64,000 nt of DNA, from assembly GCA_016802295.1 (NCBI GenBank), contig JAESIW010000020.1, positions 3,681,909-3,745,908 of the forward strand, given 5' to 3'. Each line of letters begins with the position of its first letter. Positions within the stretch are counted from its first letter, which is position 1. The stretch comes from Brachionus rotundiformis (taxonomy: Eukaryota > Rotifera > Eurotatoria > Ploima > Brachionidae). The notes under the pieces were generated by a model, which was not told the DNA's origin, searched no databases, and was given only the letters and a program-made list of their open reading frames with translations. Both the position numbers and the translations under genes were made by a program. Positions 1 to 11,212 of the stretch are shown piece by piece.

Positions 1-177
1 CATTGTCCATTTATTTTATAGCTTTACTTGAATAACAAGAAAATTATGCTTTAAAAATATAAATTTTAAAATTAATTATTTGTCTATATATTGTCTTTTT
101 ATAAATTATAATATTGAAAAAAAAATACTTATTTAATATAAAATATTTGTTTAAAATTTATTTTAATTTTCCGATAG

Positions 178-575
178 ATTTTAGACTTTTTTCTGGCCTT
201 AACTGTAGTTGGCATATCAGTTGCTTTGATTGTAGGCGAAGAGACTTTTACAACCAACAACTATTCAACAGATGTAGATAGATATTTTTTTCTGGTATCC
301 GGGGTAATTTTAATTAGTATAAAAACATGTAAAGAAATTTAAAATTAATTTTTATCTTTTAGATATTTGGACTGATTGGACTAGTTTTTTATCTGATTGA
401 CTTGTTAATTTCAAGATGCTTTCAACTTTTGATTGAAGATGACTTTGACGAAGATTACTACAGTGAGACCAAAAGTGATTCAGGTTGCGACTCATATTGT
501 GATCCATGTGATCAATGTGATCCATGCCATAAGGAAGAATGCTCTCAGCCTGTAAACTGTGAACAAGTTTGCTAA
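178..575 (+). CDS. 3' end of a membrane protein gene with Cys-rich tail (partial)
   Basis: The last two exons of a gene whose 5' part lies outside the window. Exon 178-303 (acceptor at 176-177, or alternatively at 183-184), intron 304-362 (GT-AG), exon 363-575 with TAA stop. The translation has a hydrophobic stretch (LALTVVGISVALIVG), a short hydrophilic loop with an N-x-S site (NNYSTD), then a second hydrophobic segment across the splice junction (FFLVSGIFGLIGLVFYLIDL). It ends in an acidic tail and a Cys-rich repeat (DPCDQCDPC). The spacing of two final membrane segments followed by a cytoplasmic tail resembles MARVEL-type four-span proteins, but this is only a resemblance. Function unknown; the Cys cluster could be palmitoylated or bind metal. 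Confidence 0.6.
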
Positions 576-734
576 AATTAATAATTGAATTTTTTTTTTA
601 TCTAATTTCTCAGGTTTAATAAATTTTATTGAATTTTTCCAAGTGATTTTTATTATTACAAAAAGCCAAGTAATTATTGCAAATAAAATAGATACTAAAT
701 AAATTGTAAAATGTTTTCGATTTAAAAAAATGGC

Positions 735-3700
735 TTAGTTTGTAAAAACCGGTAGCTTATCTCCTGGATTTTCGTCCTGATTTTCTTTATCACTAACTGA
801 TCTCAAATTTTGATAGGAATTGTTCAAAGGATTTTTTTGATTTGAAGCTTTCATTTGGCGTCTCATTTCCACAGGCAAGCGTGCATCAATTCTGCCTTTG
901 TAAATGTGCCCGTCTTGGCCCTGCAATTGGACTTCACTACGCTGAGTTATAACAGGTTGAGCAACGGGCTCTTCCACTAATGAATTGTTAACCTTAACCA
1001 TTTTTTTATTAGGAACAGTCAATGTGTGCGGTCCACCACATTGACGAACAGTAGCGAATAAATCATAGCTTTGTTCATTTAAAAATTGTCTAGATTATAA
1101 AATTATGAAAAAATTTTCTTGATAATTTTTTTAATTACTGTTTTTGAAATTGTCTAATTTGGTCAAGTTCATAAGTAGTGTAAGGTCTGGGTGTTTGAAT
1201 AGGCCTCATTCCTCTTTCAGCAGGAAGTGCTGGTATTGGTCTTTTAGGTTTAAAATTTTTTTAATTTTTCTGAGAATATAAAGAGGTAAATTTGTCCTAC
1301 ACTTGGCCAGTATTCATGTCAATCGGACGATCACATGAAATGCAATGAAACCGTAGCAGCTGTTTACGCAAGCCGGCCGCGTCGTCTTCAGCACCGACCA
1401 TTGGCGCTTGGATAGGCTGAACGCTCTCTTTCTGCATTTTCCTCAATTTTTTCAATTGCTTTTCAATTTGATCCTTGAGACCGTCCAGTTCGAGTCTATC
1501 CAATTTGTTCTCTAGCTCCTTGAATATACTCTCATTTCCTTTTCTAAACTCTTCTTCCAAATTGTCGGTCTTTTGCTTACAATCGCCTAAAGAATGGGAA
1601 ATTTCATTGAAATGGTCATCAAAGGCCTTCTTATTGACCTTTTGGTCAAGATCTCGTTTATCTGCTTTCTTGAATAAAATTTTAAAATTATCTTAAATTT
1701 GTTATACAAAATTTACTCGTTCGAATTCAGACCTGACCCAGTCTTTGTCAGCCTTGGATTCGTCAAGCATTCTAATTGCTTCTTTCAAGCTCTATCAGAA
1801 AAAATTTTGAAAAATAAATAATATTTTGATTATTTTTTACCATGATATCTTCTTTATTTAATTGTGTATTTTTTAAGCATTCTTTCAATGACTCGCGAAT
1901 ATTGTCCAGGGAATTATTCAAATTGGCAATCAAGCCTTCCAGCTCAAGTCGTTTGTTTGTTTCCTTAGGGCAAAAATTAAGTTTTAGTTTTATACCAAAT
2001 TAGTAATTTTACATCGCTGAATTTTTTCTTAAGATCCTCTAAAGTAGATTTAAGATCACGTATTTCATCTATTTTCTCCGCAAAGTCTTCCGGAAGTTTA
2101 AACGACTGTTGACTACTCTGGCTACTTGGCTTACGGTTAAGTTCCAGCTTTAAAAATAATAATTATTTTTAGTTTGAACCAATTTTCGCTGCCAAATTAC
2201 CCTTATTTGATCCACAATATCCTTAAGCTGTTCATGTCTTTCATTTAGAGTGCCCAATTTGGAAAGAATTTCTTGTAATTCTTTGCTTGGATGGTGGGAC
2301 GAAGGTCTTGATTGTGAAATGGTAGAAGGCGTTTTGGCTCTGATGTAATTCTGCTCGTTAAGTGGAACTTTTTCATTTGGCTTAGAAGTTTCAATTGGTT
2401 GAGGCGTTGCTGAAGGAGTTTTAGCCTTGGCTGATTTTTCCCGAGTGGTTACCTAAAATTTTAACAAATTAAAAAATTAAATTTAATTTTTTTTTTGTTC
2501 CTACAGTCTGAGTTTCTTCGTGTACAACTGGTTCTCGCCTAATGGCAGAATCCAAAGCCTCCTTGATTCCCTTAAGAGAATTTTCCAACGAAGGCCATGT
2601 TACGTAAAGGTCAAGATCCGGATGTGTGACCACATCGGCTATTTTAGATTCGATTGTTTTCTTTTTAAATAGAAATTAGTTTTGAAAATAATTTTTTTTC
2701 CAATTTAAATTTTACTATTTGGTCCATAAGGTCTTTAAGTTTGTCATCGAATTTATCTATTTGTCCAATGAATTTTTTCAAAGCTTCGAGCTCGTTTTCA
2801 AGGTCTTTCATCTGATCAGAAGACGGCTTAATTAAATTAATTAAGTCGTTTAATAAAAAGTAATTATTTTTATGAATAAAATTTAAATTTTTACCAATGA
2901 CTTGATCGTCTTGTCAACTGCATTAACTCTTTTGAGCAAATCATTATATTTATCATTTAACTTTTTAATATCTCCGTCATTTCGCGTCTGATGCTCTCTT
3001 AACTCATTTATTTCGTTGATCAGGTCTTGGACTAGTGAAGTCAACTAGAACAAAAAAATAAAATTAAAAAAAAATTATTTTAAATTATGCTTTTATTCGG
3101 TTAAAATTAAATTATCTAAATAATTTAAACATTTAATTGTTTATTTTAAATGACTGAGCCTCTGGCAAAAGCTATTTTTTCCTCAAGCCTAAAAGACATT
3201 TCATGTTTGACTTTAAACCATTAGCTATGTAAAAAATAATGGTAAAAAAATAAAAAAAAAATTCCAATTTTGGCTTCTGAATCCAAAAAAAAATAATTAT
3301 ATTAAATTTAACTAAATATTGAACTATTGAAAATCATAATTAGATCATTACCTTCGTAATACCTTCTTCATTGGATTCAAGTCTTTTGCTCAATTGAGTG
3401 TACTGCCATATTTCTAGAATATGTCCCGATTTGGAATCTTTGCTTCTATCAATAATTTGTTGGTTCGAAGGCAGTGAATTAAGTGCAGCCATTTGCTGTT
3501 CAAATCGAGCGAGTTTGTCTTCAAGCTTTTTAAACCGCTCGAAATTCAAGGGCTTAAGGTCCGAGGTGAGAAGCGTTAATCCTGATTTGCCATCTGATCC
3601 TTCAGTTTTGGACTCATTTTTATCATTTGACTCGCTTAGAAGATTAACATAGTTTTCATGTTCTTCTTCGCTCTTAATGGCATCGTTTACCAAAGTGTTG

Positions 3701-3879
3701 ATGTCGGAATCGTCTCCAAATTTTGGTTCATAGTATTGCAAATTGAGTGCTTTCAATAGCTCTAGCAAAAATGTCTTGAGCAAATTAAAATTAACGATGC
3801 CGACTTGTGGTGACGAATTGAGTGCCAAATTAACCAAACGGTTCAAATTTAATTCAGATGATTTGCTAATACTGGTCAT
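735..3879 (-). CDS. QRICH2/C16orf96-like protein (DUF4795), 779 aa
   Basis: Eleven exons on the minus strand: 3352-3879, 2895-3044, 2716-2811, 2505-2660, 2201-2452, 2013-2147, 1841-1963, 1717-1791, 1301-1668, 1139-1240, 735-1089. The summed length is 2340 nt, open throughout. The N-terminus (LVNLALNSSPQVGIVNFNLL) matches the conserved start of vertebrate C16orf96/QRICH2. The middle is coiled coil rich in K, E, L and D, with a Pro/Ser linker around residues 310-350. The C-terminal third carries the DUF4795 signature: RFHCISCDRPIDM, then RPYTTYELDQIRQ, then RQCGGPHTLTVP. Mammalian QRICH2 is needed for the sperm flagellum, so an axonemal or sperm role is inferred here. Two introns use GTAGGA donors. 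The family assignment rests on remembered motifs. Orthology to QRICH2 versus C16orf96 cannot be decided by eye. Confidence 0.85.
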
Positions 3880-6240
3880 TATTCAAAATTGTACAATATC
3901 ATGTCTTGAAAAAAATCTAAAAAAAAAATATTGCTAATTTATTTATAACTTAATTGAAATTTAGAGCTAAAAATCAAAAAAGCTTATTATTTTTTTAGTT
4001 AATACTGCTCTAATCGTGCAATAATATACCTTGTGTAAGTCGTCTTGACAACATTAGGTTTGTGTTTTTTTTAACAAGTTTAGATTTTATTGTCAAAATC
4101 TGATACCAAAGAATCTTATTCAACTTATCATTTTCTTACCTTAAACAAATACAGCTAGAATTAAAATTTCAAAGGTTCTCATTTATTAGACCTCTTTGAA
4201 AAAAAAGATCATCTTTTCCAAATTTCCTACATACTCGAAAATGTTTGCTGAATATTAAATAAATTTACATTTTATTTTTAAATATTTTCATCTAACAATC
4301 TTGTTTTTTCGACATTATAGAACGTTTTGTCACTATGGTTACCACAAGCTAATTTTCTTATCATTCCGGTCTTTAAGTAATTAAATCTCATTAAGATGTT
4401 ATCCTGTTTGTTAATTAACTAAAATAATAAAGTCAATTTTAATTCTTAAAAATAAGGTAGAGGCAGACGCGAGACTGTTTAAAATGGTCTTAAAAGATCC
4501 AATTTGTCTTTATAGAATAAAGTTTCGAATAATAGAAAATAAAAGAATTAAAATTTAAATTTAATATTATTAAAAAAGTGTTAGCTTATATAATTTAAAT
4601 TATTCATTTTAAATTATCTATATTTGATAAATAAGTATATTTTGGATTTTGTTTAAGATTTCATTTACCAAATATTGACAATTTTTTAATTTCGACTGAA
4701 TTACCAACTTATTTATATCTAAGCTACCAAATAATTTTTTCGTAGTGATTAGTTTTAGTACTTATATGATGGAAAAATAGTCCAAAATAAATGAAATCTT
4801 AAAATCAACCTATATATTTACTTTTGTCAGCTGATTGAAGTTTGTAATCAATCAAAACTAGTTTCATGATTAATTTAATTTTGAAATTTAAATATTTGGT
4901 CGAACAGTTTTTTCATTGCTTTTTATTCGACTTGAATGTCATAAAGTTGATAACAAGATTTAGCTTTTTGAATATAAAATAAGAATAATCCTAAAATCAA
5001 TCAAATTTATAAAATATAAAAAAACTTGAATCTTATTTTGGTAAAGCTCTAAAAAATTATTCCTAATTAAAATCTAAGTCAAGCTTGTTTTCAATTTAAG
5101 GAAAATTTACAACAATTATTGATCGGATATATATATTTATATAAAAAATATAGTACTTATGTTAAAATTTAATATTAAATTTTTTTCTTAAACAACAGAA
5201 AACTCAAAGATTTAAAATTATTTATAAAGTTTTAATTAAATCAAAACTTTCAAAAGAGATTCTATTGAATTAGTAAAACAAGGAACTCTGGAAAGCTTAA
5301 TTTTTATTTAGGTTTCTTAGTAAAAATAGTAGTTTTAATAGACCATCATGTCTACATAGTTAATTATTTAATAATTTTCGTGCTACTCATATGAAATTAA
5401 ATAATGGTATTAAATATTATTTTGCATGTCAAATTTTTAAATTATTTTATTGATTTTATTTTAGATTCAAGATGTTAAGCAGTTTTAACTTTCGTCTTTT
5501 GATATTCAGGTCATGATCTGGTCTTTGGAGAGAAACATCCCAAAAAAAATTATATTATTTTAGGCAATTAATTATGTTTTTTGAAAAGAATTTTGAATGC
5601 TTTAAACCCAAAATGAGTAAAATGTAACATAGCATAAAAATAACTTTATTCACTGTTAATTAGTGGAAAACATATTTTTCTGTCAATAATTACTATTTAA
5701 ATTTTTATTATTATTCAAAATAATTAAAAAAAAAACGAGATTATTTAATTGATAATCACAATTTTATAACATTTTTGAGATTCATTAGTAAATAGTGAGA
5801 ATGGTGGGCTTTTATTAGGTAACATAATGCATTTAAGACGACTCCATTAAGAAATCTCTTGACTAAATGTAATCACGCAAAGATTTTCAAATGTTAAGAA
5901 TCAAAATCTTAATTTTAAAATATTCATTTAGTATTTTTTTAATAAAAACGGAAAATTAAAAGTCTTCAAAATTATAAATAATTCTGCTGATCAAATAAAT
6001 TCATAGTCTTAGAATTTTTTAAAAATTAAATAAAATTTCTGAATTTTTTTTCAAACAATGCTGAAATTAAAAACTTATTACAAAATAAACTATTTTTTTA
6101 ATTTATTTTGATATTTTTTTTGTTTAGTTATAATCAATGAATAAAGTATGCTTCGTATGTTGATTACTCTTTATTTATGCTCTTGAAATAAGTTCAGCTT
6201 AAGACATGTAGACAGATTCTTTACATTCATTAAGTTGATA
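3880..6240. other. AT-rich spacer
   Basis: Apart from the X-box-like site at 4329-4342, both strands are dense in stop codons and AT homopolymer runs. I see no coding exon, RNA gene or clear repeat. Confidence 0.6.
4329..4342 (-). promoter_or_regulatory. RFX X-box-like site upstream of the QRICH2-like gene
   Basis: On the minus strand the 14-mer GTAACCATAGTGAC matches the RFX X-box consensus GTHNYYATRRNAAC at 13 of 14 positions. It lies about 450 bp before the ATG of the QRICH2-like gene and in the same orientation. RFX factors drive ciliary genes, which agrees with a flagellar protein. The distance is larger than the usual 50-250 bp, so the 5' UTR would need mapping. Confidence 0.4.
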
Positions 6241-6244
6241 TTTT

Positions 6245-6410
6245 TATGACTGTTGACAGTCATCCGGAAAAGGTTAGCCCTAACTCAACGATTTCTAAAC
6301 ACGGCTAAATTCCTAAGCTTATCCTTATAATTACTCTTTTTTTTTTACTAGCTTCTTAGCTCTACTTTGGATTCTCTCAATAATTGGCTGCTTTTATTGA
6401 AGGGCAAGTC
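6245..6410 (-). pseudogene. Relic of a jockey/CR1-type LINE reverse transcriptase (C-terminal part)
   Basis: One minus-strand frame reads PIIERIQSRAKKLV, then KDKLRNLAVFRNR, a stop, and VRANLFRM. This follows the order of the conserved segment after the reverse transcriptase core of jockey/CR1-like elements (IIERVQRRATKLI, then Y-x-x-RLxxLxLxxLxxRRxRxDLIxM). It is short, carries a stop and has no flanking open frame, so it is a dead fragment. It is the most degraded of three such relics in the window. Confidence 0.6.
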
Positions 6411-7043
6411 CTGTATATAAAGGTATAAACGTTTCTTTATCTAAACATAAAAGAGTTACTAATTTGGCCTGGTATTTTATTCAATTTTTACTCTTACCGT
6501 TTTTCCATTTACGAAACTTAATCTTACCATATAATTTAATAATAAAACGACAATAAAATTCAAGCTCATTATGAAATAGTTTTGAGACAAGATACACTAT
6601 TAAAAATGCATTTTTTGATACATTTTATGTTTTTTTAGCATATAATTCCATTTATTAGCAAGTCCATTCAACCTTCTGTTTATCAGAGAAATTTTTCTTT
6701 AACTTAAAAATGTCCAACTTAATTTTAGAATTCTTGCAATGGAAAAATTTAATGGTTACCAATAGGAAGTAAAAAAAATGGTTAAAAATTTAATTTTTTC
6801 CAACTAATCAGTTTTTATTTTCTAATAAAAATATGTATCAAATAAAACAAAGTTTTAATTCCATTTCTTGTTCATAATATTTTTTAAACTATCAACAAAA
6901 TTTTTATATTCTTTTTTATATTTTTGATTTTTTACTAAGTTATAATTCAATAGTTTGAGAAGATTAAAACCTGAAATTGTAAAGTTAACATTAAAAAAAT
7001 TTTATATTCACATGATGCATCAATTTTTTAAACTGACTAAATA
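6411..7043. other. AT-rich spacer
   Basis: No open frame, RNA gene or repeat that I can support. It is mostly A/T runs up to the left end of the piggyBac remnant. Confidence 0.5.
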
Positions 7044-7460
7044 CTACTAGAAGCACCAAAAAGTGTCAAATGACTCCTATTCTAACCATTCTACACCCCC
7101 AACACCTAAAAGTGTAGGTAAAAGAGTCCAAAGTTTATATGATCAAGAAAACTGTTCTCCAAAGCTTTTTAAGTATCAAATTCGCTTTTGCAACAATAAT
7201 AAAACTAATTTAATTTGTACAAACTGTAATAAATCAGTATGCGGACAATGTACAATGGAACGTGTGATTATTTGTAAAAAATGTGAGAAATAATTTTTAT
7301 AGGAATCTTTTTTTTTATTACATGATTTAAAATTGATATATGATTAATTTAATATTTTATTTAATCGAATAAAGCGTTAAAAATCTTTAATTTAAAAAAG
7401 AGTCATTTGACCCCATTTGGTGCTTCTAGTATTTATTTTTGTTGGTACTTCTAGTGTTAA
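7044..7460 (+). mobile_element. Deleted piggyBac-family element with inverted ends
   Basis: The two ends are inverted repeats. The left end, 7046-7076, reads ACTAGAAGCACCAAAAAGTG then TCAAATGACTC. The right end, 7399-7429 on the minus strand, reads ACTAGAAGCACCAAATGGGG then TCAAATGACTC. A second related motif (ACTAGAAGTACCAAC) sits just outside on the right and abuts TTAA at 7457-7460. Typical piggyBac-like termini start TTAACACTAG and contain GGGTCA..TGACCC, and insert at TTAA. The left TTAA is not intact. The ~415 bp body keeps only the 3' end of a transposase frame, so the element is a non-autonomous internal-deletion derivative or a remnant. Confidence 0.8.
7063..7293 (+). pseudogene. C-terminal zinc-finger fragment of a piggyBac transposase
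   Basis: The frame runs from inside the left terminal repeat to a TAA at 7293 and has no ATG start (it opens with GTG). It encodes a Ser/Pro-rich stretch followed by a Cys array: C-x(10)-C-x2-C-x4-C-x2-C-x8-C-x2-C (LICTNCNKSVCGQC and VIICKKCEK). PiggyBac transposases end in a cross-brace Cys-rich domain of this kind that binds the element's end. The DDD catalytic domain is absent. No function is expected for the fragment, unless it is expressed as a stand-alone DNA-binding peptide, for which there is no evidence. Confidence 0.7.
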
Positions 7461-7802
7461 AGGCACGACAATTTATTTTTAGCTTTAAGAGTAAGACTGT
7501 TGTCATGTCTTTTTTGGAAATTTTTTTTTTTATAAAATAATCACCTATCCTCGTATACATATCTTTTAACATGGTCAACGGGTTTTGACTTTTCGTCCAG
7601 TACAACCATGTTAAATTTTCGAAAGTAATTTATATATATAGTTTATTAATAAATGAAAAATTAAATATTACACAAATCTCATGGAAATTAATTTTTACAA
7701 AAATTTTTTTTTTCAAGCTATCATAAAAAAGCTCACAGTAGAAAATTTTATGTTAATGTTTTAATTTTTTTATTAAAAACAATGTTTAGTATAGTTAAAA
7801 TT

Positions 7803-8444
7803 TTATTTAAGTTTTCTAATCATTTTTAAAAAAGAAAAACAAATTGCAAAAATTATTACAGAAAAAATAATTGTAACAAAAAGATAGGCTTTAAAATTAC
7901 ATTTTATTGAATTAATAAATCTATTAGAAATCACCACAAATTTGCAAATTTTAAATATTAATTTGTAAACAATTGATATTAAACCAGCATATTGGCTATT
8001 TGAATAATTTGTTAAATTCCTTCGTTTAAGAAAAATTTCCTTATTCTTCAGGCTTGAATTGATAGAAGATCGACGTCGGTAGCTTTCGTAAGTGTTGGTC
8101 GTAAAGCAAACCGAGTCCACAAAAGAGCCTCTTTTAGAATGACGTCTCCGGATGATGTCAGAGCTTGATTTGTACAGCCTTTCTAGTTCCTCTTGTTCCC
8201 GAAGGGTCTCTTCGTGCAACTTATTTAGGTAATCGAATTTTTTCTGATTAGACGAGGCTAGGGTAAATAGTGATAAAGATTGGCGGCGTCTTTGAAATTG
8301 AGCGTTTTTGCGCTTACAACCATCTTGGATAATTTGTGATTTTTCATCGTCTAAATAAAAGCTCGAGCTACGATTACGTTTTTTTATTTCTGTGTCATAA
8401 TTAGTAATTGATATGAGTGGCAATTTTAAATTTTTCCTATCCAT
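7803..8444 (-). CDS. Tail-anchored basic protein of unknown function, 213 aa
   Basis: Single exon with ATG (MDRKNLKLPLISITNYD) and TAA. The N-terminal two thirds is basic and Ser-rich, with several RRxS-type phosphosite candidates (KKRNRSSSF, RRRQSLSLF, YRRRSSINSS). A short heptad-like helix lies near residues 73-92 (LNKLHEETLREQEELERLY). A weakly hydrophobic helix precedes a strong transmembrane segment near the end (LFVTIIFSVIIFAICFSFL), followed by only MIRKLK. That is a tail-anchored topology, with the bulk of the protein cytosolic. I do not recognise the family. Codon use in the central part is clearly less AT-rich than the flanks, which supports coding. Confidence 0.6.
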   Translation of the reverse strand: MDRKNLKLPLISITNYDTEIKKRNRSSSFYLDDEKSQIIQDGCKRKNAQFQRRRQSLSLFTLASSNQKKFDYLNKLHEETLREQEELERLYKSSSDIIRRRHSKRGSFVDSVCFTTNTYESYRRRSSINSSLKNKEIFLKRRNLTNYSNSQYAGLISIVYKLIFKICKFVVISNRFINSIKCNFKAYLFVTIIFSVIIFAICFSFLKMIRKLK

Positions 8445-9394
8445 TTTTTCAATTTTACCAAATCACAAATACATTGCCTTACTAAATAAAATTTTTTATC
8501 AATGTTTGATTTTTTGATTTTTCGATTAGATAAATAAAATTTGAATATTTAGTTCTTTTAGGACCTTGAATTTGATTTATCTAATTAATTAAATTAATGC
8601 AATGTCAACTAAAAGGAAACGTCTTTCAATATATTTTAGACTTTATCTTACTGATATCTCTTGCTTTTTAATAATCAAAGTAATTTTTAGTTAAGTTTTT
8701 GTAAATATATTGTTTGATTGTTTTAAATATTATCAAGCTTTTAAATTAGATGGAGAATAAATAAATTTTAAATTAGTGAAAATGAAAGATTTAATTAATA
8801 CTGTCGTATTTAGATGTAAAGCTGAAGTCATTAATTTTTAGATGTACTAATTTAATGAATAATAATCATCATATACGTGTAATTAATTTATCCACAGGAA
8901 CATACTAATTTTTTCCTTGTTAATGAAATTTTTAGCTATTAGCAATCAAAACCAAAAAATTTTATTAGTTTTTTAAAATTATTAAAAAAAATTATTCCTC
9001 AATTATTTGCTAATGGTAAACTCTTTAGATAAATTTAATAATTTTTTTCAAGCATTAATTAATAATTGACTGTCTAATTGAAGGATTTAAAAATAGACTT
9101 AATCATTAAAAAAATTATTATTTTTCTTATATGTTTTCTAAATTATTGTGAATTTTATTTTAATTAATTATTTTTTTGTGCAATTAAATTTGAAAAAATA
9201 AAGCTATCTAATTTATTTTATCTATGCTTCTGATTTGTGTATATTCTTTATATAACTAATAAAAAATAATTAATTAGTTAAAATTACCTGATAATTTTTG
9301 CAAAATTATGAAATAATCATAAATAAAGACTAGTACCTGGGAGTTATTTTATATCTTCAATTATCAGTTACTAATAAACGAAGAAGACAATACC
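8445..9394. other. AT-rich spacer
   Basis: Stop-dense in all frames. No exon, RNA gene or repeat recognised. Confidence 0.5.
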
Positions 9395-10030
9395 ATATGT
9401 CATATTGACAACCACAGAGTGTGGAAGGCATCAGGGAAAGATGGTCTCATCAGATTTTAAGTCGACTCGCCAAGTTAAAAGTGTATGTTCGAAAGCGAGT
9501 AGAGCTCTTGGAATGCTAAAGTGAACATTTACAACCAGAGAGGAGAAGTAAGTAGGGTAGGACTATATGCATCCATGATAAGACTTCACCTAGATGATAT
9601 GAGGCAGGTATGGAATCCAAGTATGAAAGGAGATGTGAAAATGGTAGAGAAGATGCAAAAGTGGGCAACAAATATCAAAGTGTCTCTAATGAGTATGTCG
9701 TATGAATTGAGGCTTGATAGAGTGGGTTGACAAGGTTGAGTAAAAAAAAGAGTGAGTGGAATTTTGATTTAAATGTACAAATTAGTGAATGGACTAGAAA
9801 AGGTAAGCATGGTTAAAGATGACCAGTAATCAATAAAAGGTAATACCATCAGAATCCAGAGAAAAATATTCCCTGGTAAAGGTTGAAACGATTCTGAAGC
9901 TGTAATCAGAGCAAGACATGCCTCTTTTCAAACAGAGTAGTCTCGCACTGGAAGAGGCTACAGGAAAATTTCGTAGCATCTAATGGCGGTAGTGGGTTCA
10001 GACACTCTACATGTTATGCTTCGTGGCAAC
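9395..10030 (+). pseudogene. Decayed jockey/CR1-type LINE, reverse transcriptase C-terminus and tail
   Basis: Plus-strand frames interrupted by stops and frameshifts read in the order expected for the end of a LINE ORF2. They give a DHRVWKASGKDGLI stretch, then LECxS-type remnants, then the open piece 9521-9730 with GLYASMIRLHLDDMRQVWNP, VEKMQKWATN and MSYELRLDRVG, then IxMYKLVNGLEKV. After further shifts a SHWxRLQENFVASN-like stretch appears. These correspond to the conserved LxxSLVRPHLEYAxxVWNP, RVQRRATK, YExRLxxLGL, MYKxxNG and NRVxxxWNxLPxxVV motifs of the family. Base composition is visibly more GC-rich than the neighbourhood, as expected of a recently mobile sequence. The N-terminal catalytic YADD core is missing. 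Confidence 0.85.
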
Positions 10031-11212
10031 AACTACTAATATGCTGCTAATATATTTTTGATAATTTCAATCTCCAATAATGTATTTCCGTAAATGATTA
10101 CCACTTCGTCTAATATTACAAAAGAATGATGAAATAAATTTTTTGTAATAATCTGAACAATTATCCATTTTGTAATCCATCCTGACGTACCTCCACAGTA
10201 TCACATTACTTTATATTGTATGTAAAAAGATTGGGAAGAATAAAGTGGGACTTATTCATGGAACTTAGTCATAATGGGAAAACCATTAACTATATCAAGA
10301 TTTTGAAATTTTCTGTATCTTTTAAAACTTAGAGATAGGAGTTTTTAAATTTAAAAATAATTGAAAAATTATCTAAATAGTATTTTTAAAATAATTTAAA
10401 AATATAAAACAGTTGAGTAAAAATTTTAATTATTTTTAGTAGACTCAAAGTATTTTTCAAAAACAATTAAGAATTTTTTAAAAAATACCGAGGAAAATTA
10501 AAACATTTTGATATATTTGGCCATGGTTTAAGATTGTTTATTAAAGATGAAATAATATTAACATTAATTTTAAAGTAATAGAGTCAAATTTATTTTTTGA
10601 TTTAATTTCAATAATTTTGACCACAAAACATTAAATTAATGAAAAAATTAGAATAAATATCGCGACTAATACCACTTCTAATCATTAAAAGAATATGTTA
10701 TAAAAGTTAAAATAAATAAATATGAATTTCAATTTTAATTAAGAAATTATTCTTTGAAAAAATTGCTCGAAATTATCGCTAGACGTCTTATTAAAGGATA
10801 GTTTAATTAATTATTCAACTATTATCAAATTAGACATGTAACATTTAAAAGTAACCTTGATTATTTAATATAATATTATGAACAGCCTGGTTCACAAAAC
10901 CAGAATCTTGATATTTTACACATAATTTTGAACATTTAGGAGTAGTAGCAGTTCCTGCGTTAAAGTGATTTATAGCTAAGCCATTAAGGCTATTGCAGTC
11001 TTTATAAATTCAGTCGGACTATTCCTAAAAACAATTGACTGTCCTTGCTGATATTTGACCATAGTTATAACAATGAATCACAATTAACTCATTTTTTATT
11101 ATATCTATTCATTACTTAAGAAAACTATTAAAAAATCAATGCTTAATTATTTATTTAAATATAAGTTAACCGGTTATATTTTTATCAATTTTAGTTGAGA
11201 AAAAAATTAATC
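10031..11212. other. AT-rich spacer, possibly LINE 3' flank at its start
   Basis: No supported gene. A minus-strand open stretch around 10880-11015 contains a Cys-bearing segment (TTPKCSKLC), but it has no splice context and was not annotated. The rest is A/T runs. Confidence 0.45.

Noticed and set aside
10880..11015. Minus-strand open stretch with TTPKCSKLCVKYQDSGFVNQ
   Set aside because: Loosely recalls the TPKCSKxC segment of cathepsin B, but there are no neighbouring cathepsin motifs, no splice signals and a stop close upstream. Too short to call.
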